Source: Stomorhina lunata (taxonomy: Eukaryota; Arthropoda; Insecta; Diptera; Rhiniidae). From it: DNA of 64,000 bases. Below the pieces are notes generated by a model that searched no databases, was not told the DNA's origin, and saw only the letters and a program-made list of their open reading frames with translations. Positions 45,433 through 57,494 of this stretch are shown here, piece after piece. Position 1 is the stretch's first letter; every line of letters starts with the position of its first letter. The stretch is from contig OW121742.1 in NCBI GenBank assembly GCA_933228675.1, positions 128,193,983-128,257,982 of the forward strand, written 5' to 3'. The position numbers and the translations under genes are program-made.

Positions 45433-46129
45433 TAGGGTTTGCAGTTCGGTTTTAACCGAAACCGAAACCTCGGTTTTTTATTCCTCAAAACTGAAACCGA
45501 AAACCGTAGAAAAAACGCGGTTTTAGCTATTTATTTTTCATAATTTTTTGTTGGCATTATTTAGAAATAACATTAGCTTATCATAAATTTGCATGTAATT
45601 TATCTATTTAATGAAGCAGAAGAATGAAACAAGCAAAAGGTGTTTACAATGGACAAATGGACAGGTGTAAGTGGAAGACGGTATATGAACGTAAATATTC
45701 ACGATTCTCATGGTAAATATTATAACCTGGGCCGTATTTTAGGAACGTGTAATTTAAAGCAAACGCAAGAAACCATTAGACAAAGGCTAATGGAGTTTAA
45801 TATTTCACTTGATACAAACATCGTAGCATACTTAGATTTAGCAGCAGCCAATATCAAATTTGTATCTGAAAATCAGTTTTGAAGACGGCGACGATGAAAC
45901 TTTGACTCATTTAAAACCGATTGCCTATATACATTTGAACCTAGAGGCTGTAAGAAAAACTGTTCGGTATTTCAAAAATTCGTCAGTTCGTTATAAAATT
46001 TTACAAACAAACTTTAAAAAGCATCATAATCGTGAATTAAGTTTACTCTTAGAACCGAAACCGGCCGGTTTTGGATGTTTTAAAACCGAAACCGCGGTTT
46101 CTCATTTTCACGGTTTTTTGCAAACCCTA
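45433..46129 (+). mobile_element. hAT element, internally deleted, with 8-bp target duplication
   Basis: The ends are TAGGGTTTGCAGTTCGG on the left and TTTTTTGCAAACCCTA on the right. Both have AACCGAAACCG-rich subterminal sequence. ATTCGTAC is present exactly on each side (45425-45432 and 46130-46137), the 8-bp duplication typical of hAT transposition. At 697 bp it is far shorter than an autonomous element and retains only a piece of the transposase. Confidence 0.9.
45640..46060 (+). pseudogene. hAT transposase fragment with frameshift
   Basis: The first frame (to the TGA at 45880) gives FTMDKWTGVSGRRYMNVNIH, then NLGRILG and TIRQRLMEFNISLDTNIVAY. This matches the DxWT block, with the first catalytic Asp, and the region leading to the TDGA box of hAT transposases. 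That box is degraded here to LDLAAANIKF. After a frame change near 45870, VRKTVRYFKNSSVRYKILQT and HNRELSLLLE resemble the later insertion-domain segment ahead of the CKTRWNS block. The BED zinc finger, the histidine-rich segment between the two pieces, the catalytic Glu and the dimerisation region are missing. It cannot be active; mobilisation would need a transposase from elsewhere. Confidence 0.75.
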
Positions 46130-46350
46130 ATTCGTACCCACCCAAATCGAATCGAGTTTAAAAAAGTTATGACTAGAAATTGATGTAGTAGTAAAAACCC
46201 ATCAAATAAATAAATGTACAGAGCAGTGAAAAATTTTATAAAAAACTTTTTGATAGGACTAAAACTGGCGACACATTGAATAAAATACTAAAGGGCGGTA
46301 TATATAGGCGTGACAAAAAAAAATAAAAACAATTTTTTTTTTGAATATTT

Positions 46351-47651
46351 TTGTATTATCTTTAATCGTTTACATGTATTGTAGTAAAACATATCAAGTT
46401 CAGATACAGTAACAAGTTATGTGGTTGGATTTAATCGAAAACCCTAAATAAATTCAGTTAGTAGATAGAATCTCTAACGGACAACTTGAAAAGGTCTATA
46501 AATAAAAGGCCTTGAAATTGTTTCCACCAGCTGCAGTTTTTTTGTGTTTTTGTATGTGTATAGGAATTTTTAACGTCAGTAACGTAAATTATTTGATAAA
46601 TTTTGTACATACTCGTAAGTACGTATTAGTATTTATTTTATTTATGAGAAAATGTAGCAGAAAAAAAATGGAATGAAATCTTATCTATAACGCGAATTTA
46701 ATGTGTTTTTAGATAAGAATCATTTTTATCTTGTTGTATGTGACTCTTTGCTCTATCTAACAAACCGCAAATAAATAACATAAGAATTGAATACAGATAA
46801 ATTGTTTCAGACAAGAAAAAAAATACAATTTTGTATTCTAACATTAATATCATTATTTTAACCATTAATAATGATTAAGTATTGTCTAGTTTTTGTTAAA
46901 GCATTTACATGATTATTGGCCTTATTTGTGATTTCAATTATTTTGTTTAGAACTACGACTATAAATTATTAAGACATTTATATTTTAATTTAATAAAAAT
47001 TTAATTTAATAGAAATAAATTAAATTTAGAAAATGTCATCGGCTTAATAAGAGAATACTATATCCACTTTTTGTCAAAATTAGATTTTGATGCCGTTCGA
47101 TGGAGAATTAGACGCTCTTTTTTATTATTTCCCTTTTAATTTCACTCATTCGATAGTTCAACATTGTTAAGTTTTGTTAACAATTAAAAGTGAAAATTAA
47201 TTAGAAAAAACTTTACCCTGACTAATCTTATCAGTTTCATCTAATCATATCAATATTACATAGCAACAATTAAACTTAATTTCATTCTATGTATAAATTG
47301 TACTTAATACTATATAAGTCGACTCAAAGTTGCATGTAAATGGTCTTCCAATAGCGAATTTCGAACTTTTACATGGCCATCTTGTTGAAGCTGCATCTGT
47401 CAAACTGATTCGTATGATGGCAGAGTTTTTTTGTTACAGGAACATTACTTAGGGGATAACTCCTAGGAAAATAGGTTATGGGGAGGTGAATCGATAGAGT
47501 AGTATTTATGGAAATTTTATTTCAATATTCCTATATTGCAACTGGCGGAAAGCTAATTCCATATACGAACTTTTTAGCTGCAACCGGTAGAGGTGTATTG
47601 CGTAAAATAGTTCAGTTTTCGGGTACGAGTTTCCTGATTTCATTAGAACCA
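46351..47651. other. Gene-free stretch
   Basis: AT-rich sequence without supportable genes. The part 47440-47650 is less AT-biased and has a 69-codon open frame running into family X copy B, but no domain is recognised. Confidence 0.45.
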
Positions 47652-48536
47652 GGCTTAGGCAGCACATACCACCGGAAGCCGATGATTTTATGCAATTTTT
47701 GTAAAAATCACGATTAATGAAACTAGTGAAAATGTCGGTTGGTTAAAGAAAATACAAAAACAAAATCAAAATCCAATTTATAGCAACAAAATACATAGTT
47801 AGAGAGAACAAAGAAATATAATCTCGAACATTATTGCCACGACACTATAATTTTTTTTAAACATCGTTTTTAATTAATTTATTCTAATATTAAACAATTT
47901 TTGATTTTTCTATTTTTTAGATTAAACAATATTTTTTAGATTTTTTCGATTTTTTTTATAGAAAATTTTTTGATAAAAATATTTTTCTTTGGAAAATTTT
48001 TCTATAAAAATATGTTTGAAAATTTAAAAAAAATATTTTCCTATCGAAAATTTTTTATAGAAAAATATTTTTATACAAAAAATTTTTGATAGAAATATTT
48101 TCATGTAGAAAAATTTTCAAAAAAAATTTTGATTAAAAAAAATTTTCTATAGAAAAATTTTCTACAGAAAAATTTGTTTTTTTTATCACAAATTTTTCTG
48201 TAGAAAAATTTTTCTATAGACAATTTTTTTATAGAAAATTTTTTTTATCAAAATTTTTTTTGAAAATTTTCTGCATGAAAATATTTCTATCGAAAATTGT
48301 TCATAGATTTTCTTTAAAAAAATGTTGTTAAAAGAAATGTTCTGTAGAAAGGTTTTGGATAAAAAAAAATTTTATATCAAAATTGTTGCTTACAATATTA
48401 AAAAAAATGAAGTAGAAAACTTTTTTTTAATATCAGAACTACACATAGAAAAAATACCTATTTAAGTTAAAAGTATAAAAAACGGCAACTCTGTCGACTT
48501 TTTTGTTATGTTCTCTTTGTGACGACCTCTGGTTAG
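47652..48536 (+). mobile_element. Family X repeat, copy B
   Basis: It begins CTTAGGCAGCACATACCACC and GGAAGCCGATGATTTTATGC. It continues through AATCACGATTAATGAAACTA, AGAGAACAAAGAAATATAAT and TTATTGCCACGACACTATAA, then the CTATAGAAAAATTTT minisatellite (about 47935-48390). It ends ATATCAGAACTACACATAGA, AACGGCAACTCTGTCGACTT and GACGACCTCTGGTTA. It is uninterrupted, about 885 bp, and gives the reference layout for the family. No coding sequence. Confidence 0.8.
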
Positions 48537-50704
48537 AGCACATTCGGAAGCTCAATTGATTGTGAAGAATGGTTTTTATTCTAATTTTCCCAAATGATCT
48601 TGATATTTACGAAAATTATAAAAAGTTAGCTTAGAACTTTAATATTTCTTAATTTCAACTTTTTCTTTTTTGCAATTTTAAAACATTATTTCTGTGGCTT
48701 GGTGCTAAAAGGGCCAATGTCAATTTCTGCTGTTCTGAGTTAATCATTGCATTAGATTCCCTTCTTTATCTTCTTTTATTTGGCTCTAAAAGCTAATCTC
48801 TAACTTATTTCAGAATATATTTATAAGGGATTTTCTGAGCAATGTTCCTATGATTTTATATGGAAAATAAAAACTTTAAATCTAATTTTCTCAAAACTAT
48901 GTTTATTGACATTGTCCCTTTCAGCACCAAGTCAAAGATTTAGTCTCTGTATTTTGTTATTTAATTCAATTGTATTAAATTCTATGAATTTTATATATAA
49001 ATGAATTCCAAATAAATGAATGATATAAATAAATATATATAAATCATAGCATTTAAATAATTATAATAAATAGATGTTGCAAATTATAACAATGTGACGA
49101 TAACAGTTTAGTGAACATTTAATTGTAATTATTTTCATAATAATTCATGCAAATTTAATATTGAAATGCAAAATGAATATTAAAAATATTACTTTAAATA
49201 CTTTTGCAATTGACACAAAATAAAGAAAAAAAAATAAGACAATAAAACAATAAAATAATGAATAGCAGGCAGCATCACTGACTGGTTGGCCTTTAATATA
49301 TAAGCAAACAAAAAAAAAATAAAAATTATAACAAATACTAGGCTTAACAACAATTTCCAGAAATAAAAATATGGACTTATAAAACGGAAAGTCACAAAAA
49401 CGGGACAGACAGATAATCAGATTTACGTACGCAGTCAGTGACTGTCAGAATAATAACAAGAACTTAAAGAAGAAGCACCTTGTTGTCGTCTATAATCTCA
49501 AATGAAGGCTAATCAAGTTCAACGTTATTTCATTCCCCAACTCTTTACATTTCTTGATACTTAAAGATGTTGCTCACTCATACTAAATTTTCTTACAATT
49601 CCTTTATAATAATGATGACAATGAGACTTGAATCTAGAAAAGGGAAATAATTTTAACTTATTGTCAAAGCAATCCTTGTCATTAAATTTATGCTCATTAA
49701 ATATTTCAAGTATTTTAATAATTAAATAGGAAATATTTTAATGAAACTTATTTATAGTTTTTTAAAATTATTTAATATCTCAGAATACTAACTAATGAAT
49801 GACATTTTAATGAATGAAATTTTAATGAAATTATGTATCAAATTATGAAATAATTATTGAAGTATAAAAATTCTAGAAATCCTTTATTTTGAATGAGATT
49901 AGATAACAATTTTGTGATTTTAATTCAAATTTTGTTAACAATTTGTACAAATTTACATTAATTGAATAAACCAGAACCTGTTGAACACAAACAAAAATCC
50001 ATAAATCTTGCAATTTTGTTAAACAAAAAACTTGTTAAATAAACGTTTAAAACCGTTAATTATTAACAACAGGTGAAGGTTTTTGAATGCCAGTCAAAAA
50101 AGCTTTTGAAAAATGCGTTATTTTAAAGCAAAGCTTCTGATATTTAACGGTAAGTAAGATTTTTTGATTTCAGAAAATGCAAAAAATCTTAAAAAAAATA
50201 TAAAAATTATCTTAATCAATTATCAAAAAAGAATTACCTAATTCAAATAATATTAATATTAAACCATTTTGAATAAATATTCGCCTAGTCTGACCAAAGC
50301 TTAATAGAATATAATTTTTCTCTATAATTATTCACAGCTAATTAATTGTCCTTAACACATTTTAACATCGAAATTTCTGTTTTGGTCTTTAATTTAATAT
50401 TATTTCTCAGGCATTTATTTTAATTAATTTTCTCGTTTCTCTTTTTCAAAAGAAAGTGTATTTTTTGCAAAATTCACAAGAATATGTTTTTAATGAAAGA
50501 AAGAACCAATGAAATGCACTACTGACGTAAGTTTGACAAATGAAAATGAAAGTAATATTATGTTTTTCAAAAAAAAAAAGATAGAAAAATAGTAATTAAA
50601 TTACTCTGAAACATGACATATAATGACCATATAATGCCCTACACCATCAATGTATCGAACGGTTGTCAACAAATAAAAAAAAAGCTTTAAATTTCTTATA
50701 ATAC
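48537..50704. other. Gene-free AT-rich stretch
   Basis: No gene or clear repeat; the short ORF at about 49189-49395 (minus) is hydrophobic low complexity and is not called. Confidence 0.5.
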
Positions 50705-51712
50705 AATCATGTTTTCACTATAGAACAATTTTCGATAAAAAAATTTTTCTATAGAAAATTTTTCGATAAAAAAATTTTTCTATAGAAAATTTTTCGATAA
50801 AAAAATTCTTCTATAGAAAAATTTTCGATAAAAAATTTTTCTATAGAAAAATTTTCATTAAAAAAATTTTTCTATAGAAAAATTTTCGATAAAAAAATTT
50901 TTCTATAGAAAAATTTTCGATAAAAAAATTTTTCTATAAAAAAATTTTCGATAAAAAAAGTTTTCTATAGAAAAATTTTCGATAAAAAAAATTTTCTATA
51001 GAAAAATTTTCGATAAAAAAATTTTTCTATAGAAAAATTTTCGATAAAAAAATTTTTCTATAGAAAAATTTTCGATAAAAAAATTTTTCTATAGAAAAAT
51101 TTTCGATAAAAAAATTTTTCTATAGAAAAATTTTCGATAAAAAAATTTTTCTATAGAAAAATTTTCGATAAAAAAATTTTTCTATAGAAAAATTTTCGAT
51201 AAAAAAATTTTTCTATAGAAAAATTTTCGATAAAAAAATTTTTCTATAGAAAAATTTTCGATAAAAAAATTTTTCTATAGAAAAATTTTCGATAAAAAAA
51301 TTTTTCTATAGAAAAATTTTCGATAAAAAAATTTTTCTATAGAAAAATTTTCGGTAAAAAAAATTTTTCTATAGAAAAATTTTCGGTAAAAAAAATGTTT
51401 CTATAGAAAAATTTTCGATAAACAAATTTTTCTATAGAAAAATTTTCGATAAACAAATTTTTCTATAGAAAAATTTTCGATAAAAAATTTTTTCTATAGA
51501 AAAATTTTCAATAGAAAAATTTTTCTATAAAAAAATTTTCGATAAAAAAAATTTTCTATAGAAATTTTCTTTTATAAAAAATTTGTCTATAGCAATTTTT
51601 TTGATAAAAAAAATTTGTCTATAGAAAATTTTTCGATAAAAAAATTTTTGATAGAATATTTTTCTATAGAAAAATTTATGATAGAAAGATTTTCTATAGA
51701 AAAATTTTTGAG
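50705..51712 (+). repeat. 31-bp palindrome-bearing minisatellite, about 32 units
   Basis: The unit TTTTTCTATAGAAAAATTTT plus CGATAAAAAAA repeats with a period of exactly 31 in the middle of the array (about 50990-51350). It degenerates at both ends. AAAAATTTTTCTATAGAAAA is the core of a palindrome centred on CTATAG. Unlike the other arrays of this type, I do not see family X or hAT-like ends around it. Flanking sequences CAATCATGTTTTCACTATAG and TTTTTGAGGTAAGTTTC look unique. Confidence 0.95.
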
Positions 51713-53199
51713 GTAAGTTTCAAAAATATATTCTTCGTTTGTGGTAACATTTTAGTCTTCCTGGTACTAAAAGGATTAAAGCTATGTAGACTACTTCAAA
51801 GTCGTGCAATATTTTAAAGAAAAAATTCCATTGCCTTTGACTAGACATTAGCAAAAGTTCACATAAAAGTGGTAATTGGAAAATTTATTGAATACAAATT
51901 CCAACTCAACCATTAAACAGTTGACTGTTTGTTACCAAATTTAAACACTTTATTGCAGTTATTAAATATTCTTTGGGACAAACCAACAAACAACTCAAAG
52001 ATAGACAAACTAGCCCTGTTTTTGTTTCTTTCTTTTTTAATTTCATTTGCCAACTTTATAGACAACCAGACAAATAGTCTTTTCAGTATTTATTAGCTTG
52101 TTATACATTATTTGACGTAAAATGAAATGAATTTAAATTAGAAACACAATATGGCTTTTATTTACGCATAAATATTTTAAACAAGTTATTTAATTATGAG
52201 TTTTCAAAATATTTTCCAAAGAATTTCTTTAGAAGTCTTCAAATGCCAATTTAAAAATTTAATTTAAAATGTGTTATTTGTAAATTTTTTAAATTTTACT
52301 TAAAAAATAAAAATATTTGTACAAAGTCAATTTAACGCAATGTTAAATAGCAAAATTGTTAAGTTACTAAAATCTTTTTGCATTTAAGTCTTAAGCAATC
52401 ATACAGACTATCATACAAGTTTAATTCATCCTAAGCTATTCCAAAGAATTTTCTTGCTTAAAGGCTATTATTCAAAATAAAGTAATTATAACTATTTGTG
52501 ACTCGTTATCCTTAACTATAAAACCACAGCCAAGTTAGGGAATTGAGGATGCTTAAAGGGGAAGAAACTTAAGTCAATTATCCACTGAGTGGCTGACTAA
52601 AGGGTAAATATGTTAAATGAGTTTAGTTAAGTAGTTAATACATTTAAGTACATTAAGAAAAACTAGATGATTCTTTTCATTACGTTACTTACAGAATAAG
52701 GTGTTTTTGTCTTCGTCTTTCTTACTTTCTCCATGTTCCCTTTTTCGTCAGTTAATTATAAATTGAAAACAGAAACTAATTAGCACCAGTCAAGTGTACA
52801 ACAACATCAGCAGTTAATTATATAAAATAACAATTTGAACTAGATAACTTTTAAATATGATTTCATATTATAACTCCAGAAATACTATATGCAATTTCTA
52901 AATTGTATATAAGAGTTAAAAGTTAAATTATGTATTTGATTTGAAGGCATGCTACAATACCTAAGCAAAATGTATGGCAATTCAATAGTTTGTTGTCTAA
53001 AATACCAGCAAGTGCTACCTAGGCAACCAATAAATAGTCAAACCAATACTAATGAGTAATTAGCAAATCATTTTAAATAATATAAATTTTCAAAGCATGA
53101 AAATTTCTAATTCTACATACAAAACCACATAAGTCTACCTTTCTAGCGACCATAATTTATTCACTTTAAAAATTATATTTATTTGGAATGTGATTTCGT
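51713..53199. other. Gene-free AT-rich stretch
   Basis: No gene, RNA or repeat supported. Confidence 0.45.
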
Positions 53200-53425
53200 T
53201 TTGTTTTTGTACGATAAAAGACACTTTTCATTGGAAGTAAAGGTTTTACCACCCAAAACATTTTGCATAACCGAAACAAATAATAGGCGCCAGATCTGGA
53301 AAATATGGTGGGTGTGGCAGTTCAACCAGACATATATAAGGTATAAAATTATCCTTGTGTAACACTAAATCTTTTTTGTTGAGTAGCTGATTAAGGTAGA
53401 CTTTAGAATTATGTATTTGTTATTT
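53200..53425 (-). pseudogene. Mariner transposase relic, C-terminal catalytic part
   Basis: Read on the minus strand from about 53425, one frame gives YLNQLL and LVLHKDN, the catalytic HQDN block with Asp kept. ELPHPPYFPDLAP follows, the well-known PHPPYSPDLAPSD segment near the third catalytic Asp. After a frame change around 53275, MQNVLGGKTFTSNEK follows, matching the LQNxLxGKxFxSNEE segment. The rest of the protein is absent, and neither inverted end is seen. It lies about 60 bases from family X copy C. Identification rests on these family motifs and is strong despite the decay. Confidence 0.8.
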
Positions 53426-53482
53426 TAATCGGAAGGTCAAACAATAAGGAAAAGTTATGTCGATCAAGCCCGATTTTATAAT

Positions 53483-54409
53483 CAGAGGTCGGCACAAAGA
53501 GAACAGAATAAAAAATCGTCGGCAGAGTTGCCGTTTTTTATACTTTTAACTAAAATAGGTATTTTCTCAATATGTAGTTCTGATGTTATATAAAGAAAAA
53601 GTTTTCTACTTCATTTTTTAAAATATTGCTATCAACAATTTTTCTATAAAAAATTCTTTTCTTTCTTAATCAACATTTTTCTATAGAAAATTTTTTTATT
53701 AAAAATTTTTCTAAAGAAAAATTTTTTTGAAGAACATTTTTTTTCTAACATTTTTCTATAGAAAATTTTTTTTATTAAAAATGTTTCTAGAAATTTGTTT
53801 TTATAGAAAATTTTTTTATCAACAATTTTTCTATAGAAAATATTTTTATTGAAAATTTTTCTACAGAAAAATACTTCTATCGAAAATTTTTCTATAGAAT
53901 AATAAAAAATATTATTATAGAACATTTTTCTTCAGAAAAAAATTTTTAAATTTTCACATAAAAATATTTTTATCGAAAAATTTTTTATAAAAAAATAATT
54001 TTTATCCAAAAAAATTTCTGAAGAAAAATATTTTTATCAAAAACTTTTCTATAAAAAAATGTTTGTATCGAAAATATCTAAAAAAAATATTTTTTATCTA
54101 AAAATTCTAAAATTGTTTAACATTAGAATTTATTTCTGTTTCGAAAAATATTCCCAATACGGTTGCATTTATTTCAAACAATGTTTACAAAAATAACAGT
54201 GTCGTGGCAACAATGTCCGAAATTATATTTCTTTGTTCTATCGAACAGTCACTGTATTTTCTTTAACAAAGCGGCACCAACCGGTTTTGCTAACATCCAA
54301 ATCCCAACTGAATGCTTTTAATACTCATTTTCACGAGTTTCATTAATGATCGTGATATTTACGAACATTACTAAAAATCTTCGGCTTCTGGTGTTATGGG
54401 CTGCCTACG
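53483..54409 (-). mobile_element. Family X repeat, copy C
   Basis: On the minus strand it starts CGTAGGCAGCCCATAACACC and AGAAGCCGAAGA. It passes through AAATATCACGATCATTAATG, GAACAAAGAAATATAATTTC and a CTATAGAAAAATTTT-type minisatellite (about 53640-54110). It ends AACGGCAACTCTGCCGACG and GTGCCGACCTCTGATTAT. The layout equals that of copy B, and the interior is complete. Chance minus-strand frames in the minisatellite (for example 53644-53925) are repeat translation. Confidence 0.8.
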
Positions 54410-54439
54410 TCTGTTTGTAATTGTCTTTAGATTTATAGG

Positions 54440-54790
54440 AGTTTTTGTGTTTTTCTGATTATTAAAAGAGAACTTGTCATATATGGGAGGTAGAGTCTTT
54501 GATTCCTACAGATTTTGGTTACCATAAGAAATATTTATGCTGAATATTATTAAGATACTACTCCGGAAAGACATCACTATTAGAGTTACACGAAATAATT
54601 ATCGTTTTTAGACCAAAATATGAGTCTATGCCAAATTTCATCAATTTAACGTTGAAGTGGCGACCTGGACTTTGATAACAAGCTTACATGGATATCGTTA
54701 AATCAACTCAGGGAGTGTTTCCGAGTCGATAGGTATACTAAAAGATCAATATATCAAACCCAATATACCCTTTATAGAAACGTCTTTGGA
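54440..54790 (+). repeat. Diverged family R fragment
   Basis: Interior modules of family R are visible in diverged form: GCCAAATTTCATCAATTTAA near 54633, GTGGCGACCTGGACTTTGAT near 54658, TCGTTAAATCAACTCAGGGA and CGAGTCGATAGGTATACTAA near 54722, and ATATACCCTTTATAG near 54763. The ends are not preserved on the left. Confidence 0.55.
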
Positions 54791-56261
54791 TGTAAATAAC
54801 TTTCCTTCAGAAGCTTCTTCTTTAATTTACTTTTTGTCAAGATGGTACAAAACCAACTACCAAAAATTGAATCAATCAACTAAATAACGTTTTCTTACTA
54901 ATTATTTGTACATTTTACACATGCACAAGTTGGTCTCTATCCGTATTCAAATGATTTGAAATTGAAATATTTAAAATAGTTGTTTTTAAAGAAAAAACAT
55001 TTTTATTGCGAAACGAACATGTGAATGAATAAATGAATCAATCTATTGGTGAGTTAGGTTCACCGCAAATTTAACCAAATAAAATATTTTAGAATCGACG
55101 CTCACAAAATGCTTCTGCCATTCATTAAGTGAATAGAAGGAAATTGGTTTGATAAATGGAAATGAAATTGAACGGTTTTAGTAACAGCAATTCAAAGTGT
55201 CACCTCCCCAAAATGATTATGTTTATTTTTGTGACTGGCAATTGATTAGTTATATATCCTTTAATAAGATATTCAGAAAAAAGGTATTTTTCATTCGATT
55301 TTCTAATCAATCAAACTTCATTTTTTTTTCTTAACCATTTATCTACCAAATTTACAAGCATTTTAAAACTACAAATAATTGCCAGCAATTTTAAAATATA
55401 AATTGTTTAGAAAGAGCAGCCTCCAATATTCAAAAAAAAATATTTTATTGAAAATAGTTTTTAACGATTTTATTTTACAGATAAGCCCTCTAATTAATAA
55501 ACGAAAAATATTGCTATGAAGAGCTTATAATTCAAATTTTCCATACAAAGTTCTTACTATTAGACTTTAATACTTTTACAATTCGTTTATGAATTAGTTT
55601 TCAAATTTAACCAAATATATTGCTGGCTATAAAACAAAATTATATATTTTACAAGGAATGTGATACAATTTTTCTTAAAGATCTTGTGGGGAAGAACATG
55701 TGTATATGTATAGGAAATATTTTTAACTAGAGTCGAGACGGCCATTTCTCTTTGAACTGCTGATACTATAAATCCATCCATTCGAATATTTATGTATTTA
55801 TGTGTTTAGGCGTATTTTGCAAACATAGAATATGAGAATCGCTGTCAAAAAGCAATCAATATACTAAATGAGTTTTCTCCTTTTTAAGTCAACAATTTTG
55901 ACAAACAAATTTGTTCAGACATAGACGCCTAAATATTTATTCATACACATGTTGATATTTTAGAAAAAGTCTATCACATGTCGTACAAAGGTTAACTCAA
56001 AGATAAACATAATACTTTGGCATTATCGTTAAACGTATTTATTTAAAATCAGTAGCCCAGTTCACAAACCGTTGGAAATAGTCTAGCAAATGAGATTTTT
56101 TCGTTAGAAATATTAAAGTATAGAACCATGGTACAACTATACTAGGTAAAATCACTACACACTTTGTTATCAGTTTCAAATCCCAGAAAAGTCAAACAAA
56201 AGAAAAACAAAACAAATTTGTTTTTTTGAATTTATTTTTATTGTTTGACAAAAATACAAGA
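54791..56261. other. Gene-free AT-rich stretch
   Basis: No supportable gene. Around 55785-55950 TATTTATGTGTTTAGGCGT and ACGCCTAAATATTTATTC may be the ends of a weak inverted-repeat unit. Confidence 0.4.
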
Positions 56262-56470
56262 TCCTTATGAAATTCTATGACGATTGGGCAATGACCGCCT
56301 GTCCGTCCGTTGAAAACACGATAGGGCCTAAACGATATGACATCGAAATTTGCCAAGAATATTCCTCATTTCTTGGCGATGTTTGGTATTAAAATTGAGA
56401 GAAATCGGTTTATATTTGACTAAAGCTCAAATATAAAAAACTTATGAAAACAGCCCAAATACCAAAAATA
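56262..56470. repeat. Short family R-like fragment
   Basis: CCGCCTGTCCGTCCGTTGAA, AATTTGCCAAGAATATTCCT and GAGAAATCGGTTTATATTTG keep the order of modules seen in the R copies at 13852 and 31212. No ends remain. Confidence 0.45.
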
Positions 56471-57494
56471 TCACACTTTTACTGCTTCAATATAAAATTA
56501 CTAATTAAGATGTTTTGAAATGTTAACGCCACTTGTTATTTTCTAAATCTAAATAAACATCAAAGTGGAGCCGTCGCACAGTGGTTCAGAATCATTTTTC
56601 ATTGGCCAAAACTCTGTAACTTTTTAAATAATAAAGATTTTGTAGTCATTCTTTATTTAAGTCATTAGATAACATCTTAAGCTTTTATCGAGTTTAGGTT
56701 TTTTAAGATCTGTACAGCGGTTGTAAAGAAATTTAAGCTAAAGTTCAATTTTCGATCAGTAATTCCTCTTAACAGACTTGGGTCAAATTTAGGCCACAAG
56801 AAAATCTTGGATGACAATATAATATTTTGTTATGATTAGGTTGGCTCCTATTTTCATTGAGGTGTTTTCCGTATTTTCATTAGGATGGCCCAAATATAAT
56901 AAAAATGTAAAATTTTTGAAGTCGAATATCTTTAAACCCATAAGAGATAGGATATGCATGTTGCGACGTTTTTTGTAGATCATGAACTATGTATTTTTTA
57001 TATAGTATGACTCTTCAAATCGGTTGGAAAATATATCGTTTTAAGTGATTTATGAGTCTTAGGTGCACCACTTTAAGGGCCGATTGTGCCGCCACAATAA
57101 AATCTAGGATTTCCAGGAGTTGTAGACTTATTTTCATTACATTTTTCCACCGTGCTACATTTTGCTTTCTACAATTTGCATTTATGGCAATTTACTAGCA
57201 ATTCTGAGAGAATTTTGTATGTAAAAATTTTGAGTATTTTCATTAAAATTAAAAAAGTGTTCTACGGACGGGTCCGGGCGGGTGCAAAAGTATATATAGG
57301 CTAAAAGAAAACACTTTCGTCTATGTTTGGATGGTTTCGATTTTGTTTCCTTTTTGTACTTTAAAAGTTACACACTATTTAACTCAAAATTTTACGAATA
57401 TATGGTGCATTCAAATTTATTATATAAGACCCTAATTACAAATTATACAGGGTGCGCAAATACCATTTATTAGAAACAACAGTCCATTTAACAT
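56471..57494. other. Gene-free stretch
   Basis: A possible old inverted-repeat element runs from GGAGCCGTCGCACAGTGG (56567) to GGGCCGATTGTGCCGCCACA (57077), but the end match is too poor to call. No gene supported. Confidence 0.4.

Larger units (their letters stand above)
45225..46350. mobile_element. Large foldback element with a hAT nested at its centre
   Basis: The left arm (about 45225-45432) includes TTTTTGCCACACCTAC, CTGTGTCGCCATCTTTAGTC, TTAGTCATAACC and AAACTCGATTCG. It is mirrored by the right arm (about 46138-46350), whose reverse complement reads TTTTTGTCACGCCTA, ATGTGTCGCCAGTTTTAGTC, CTAGTCATAAC and AAACTCGATTCG. The arms run about 190-200 bases with perhaps three quarters identity. 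The hAT element at 45433-46129 lies between the arms, in or very near the original loop. Confidence 0.75.

Noticed and set aside
47508..47717. 69-codon frame with an ATG in less AT-rich sequence
   Set aside because: It runs into family X copy B, and no domain is recognised; chance is likely.
53644..53925. Minus-strand 93-codon Lys/Phe/Ile-rich frame
   Set aside because: Translation of the AT-rich 31-bp minisatellite of family X copy C.
56567..57096. Possible inverted-repeat element GGAGCCGTCGCACAGTGG...GTGCCGCCACA
   Set aside because: End match is short and gapped, and no target duplication is visible.
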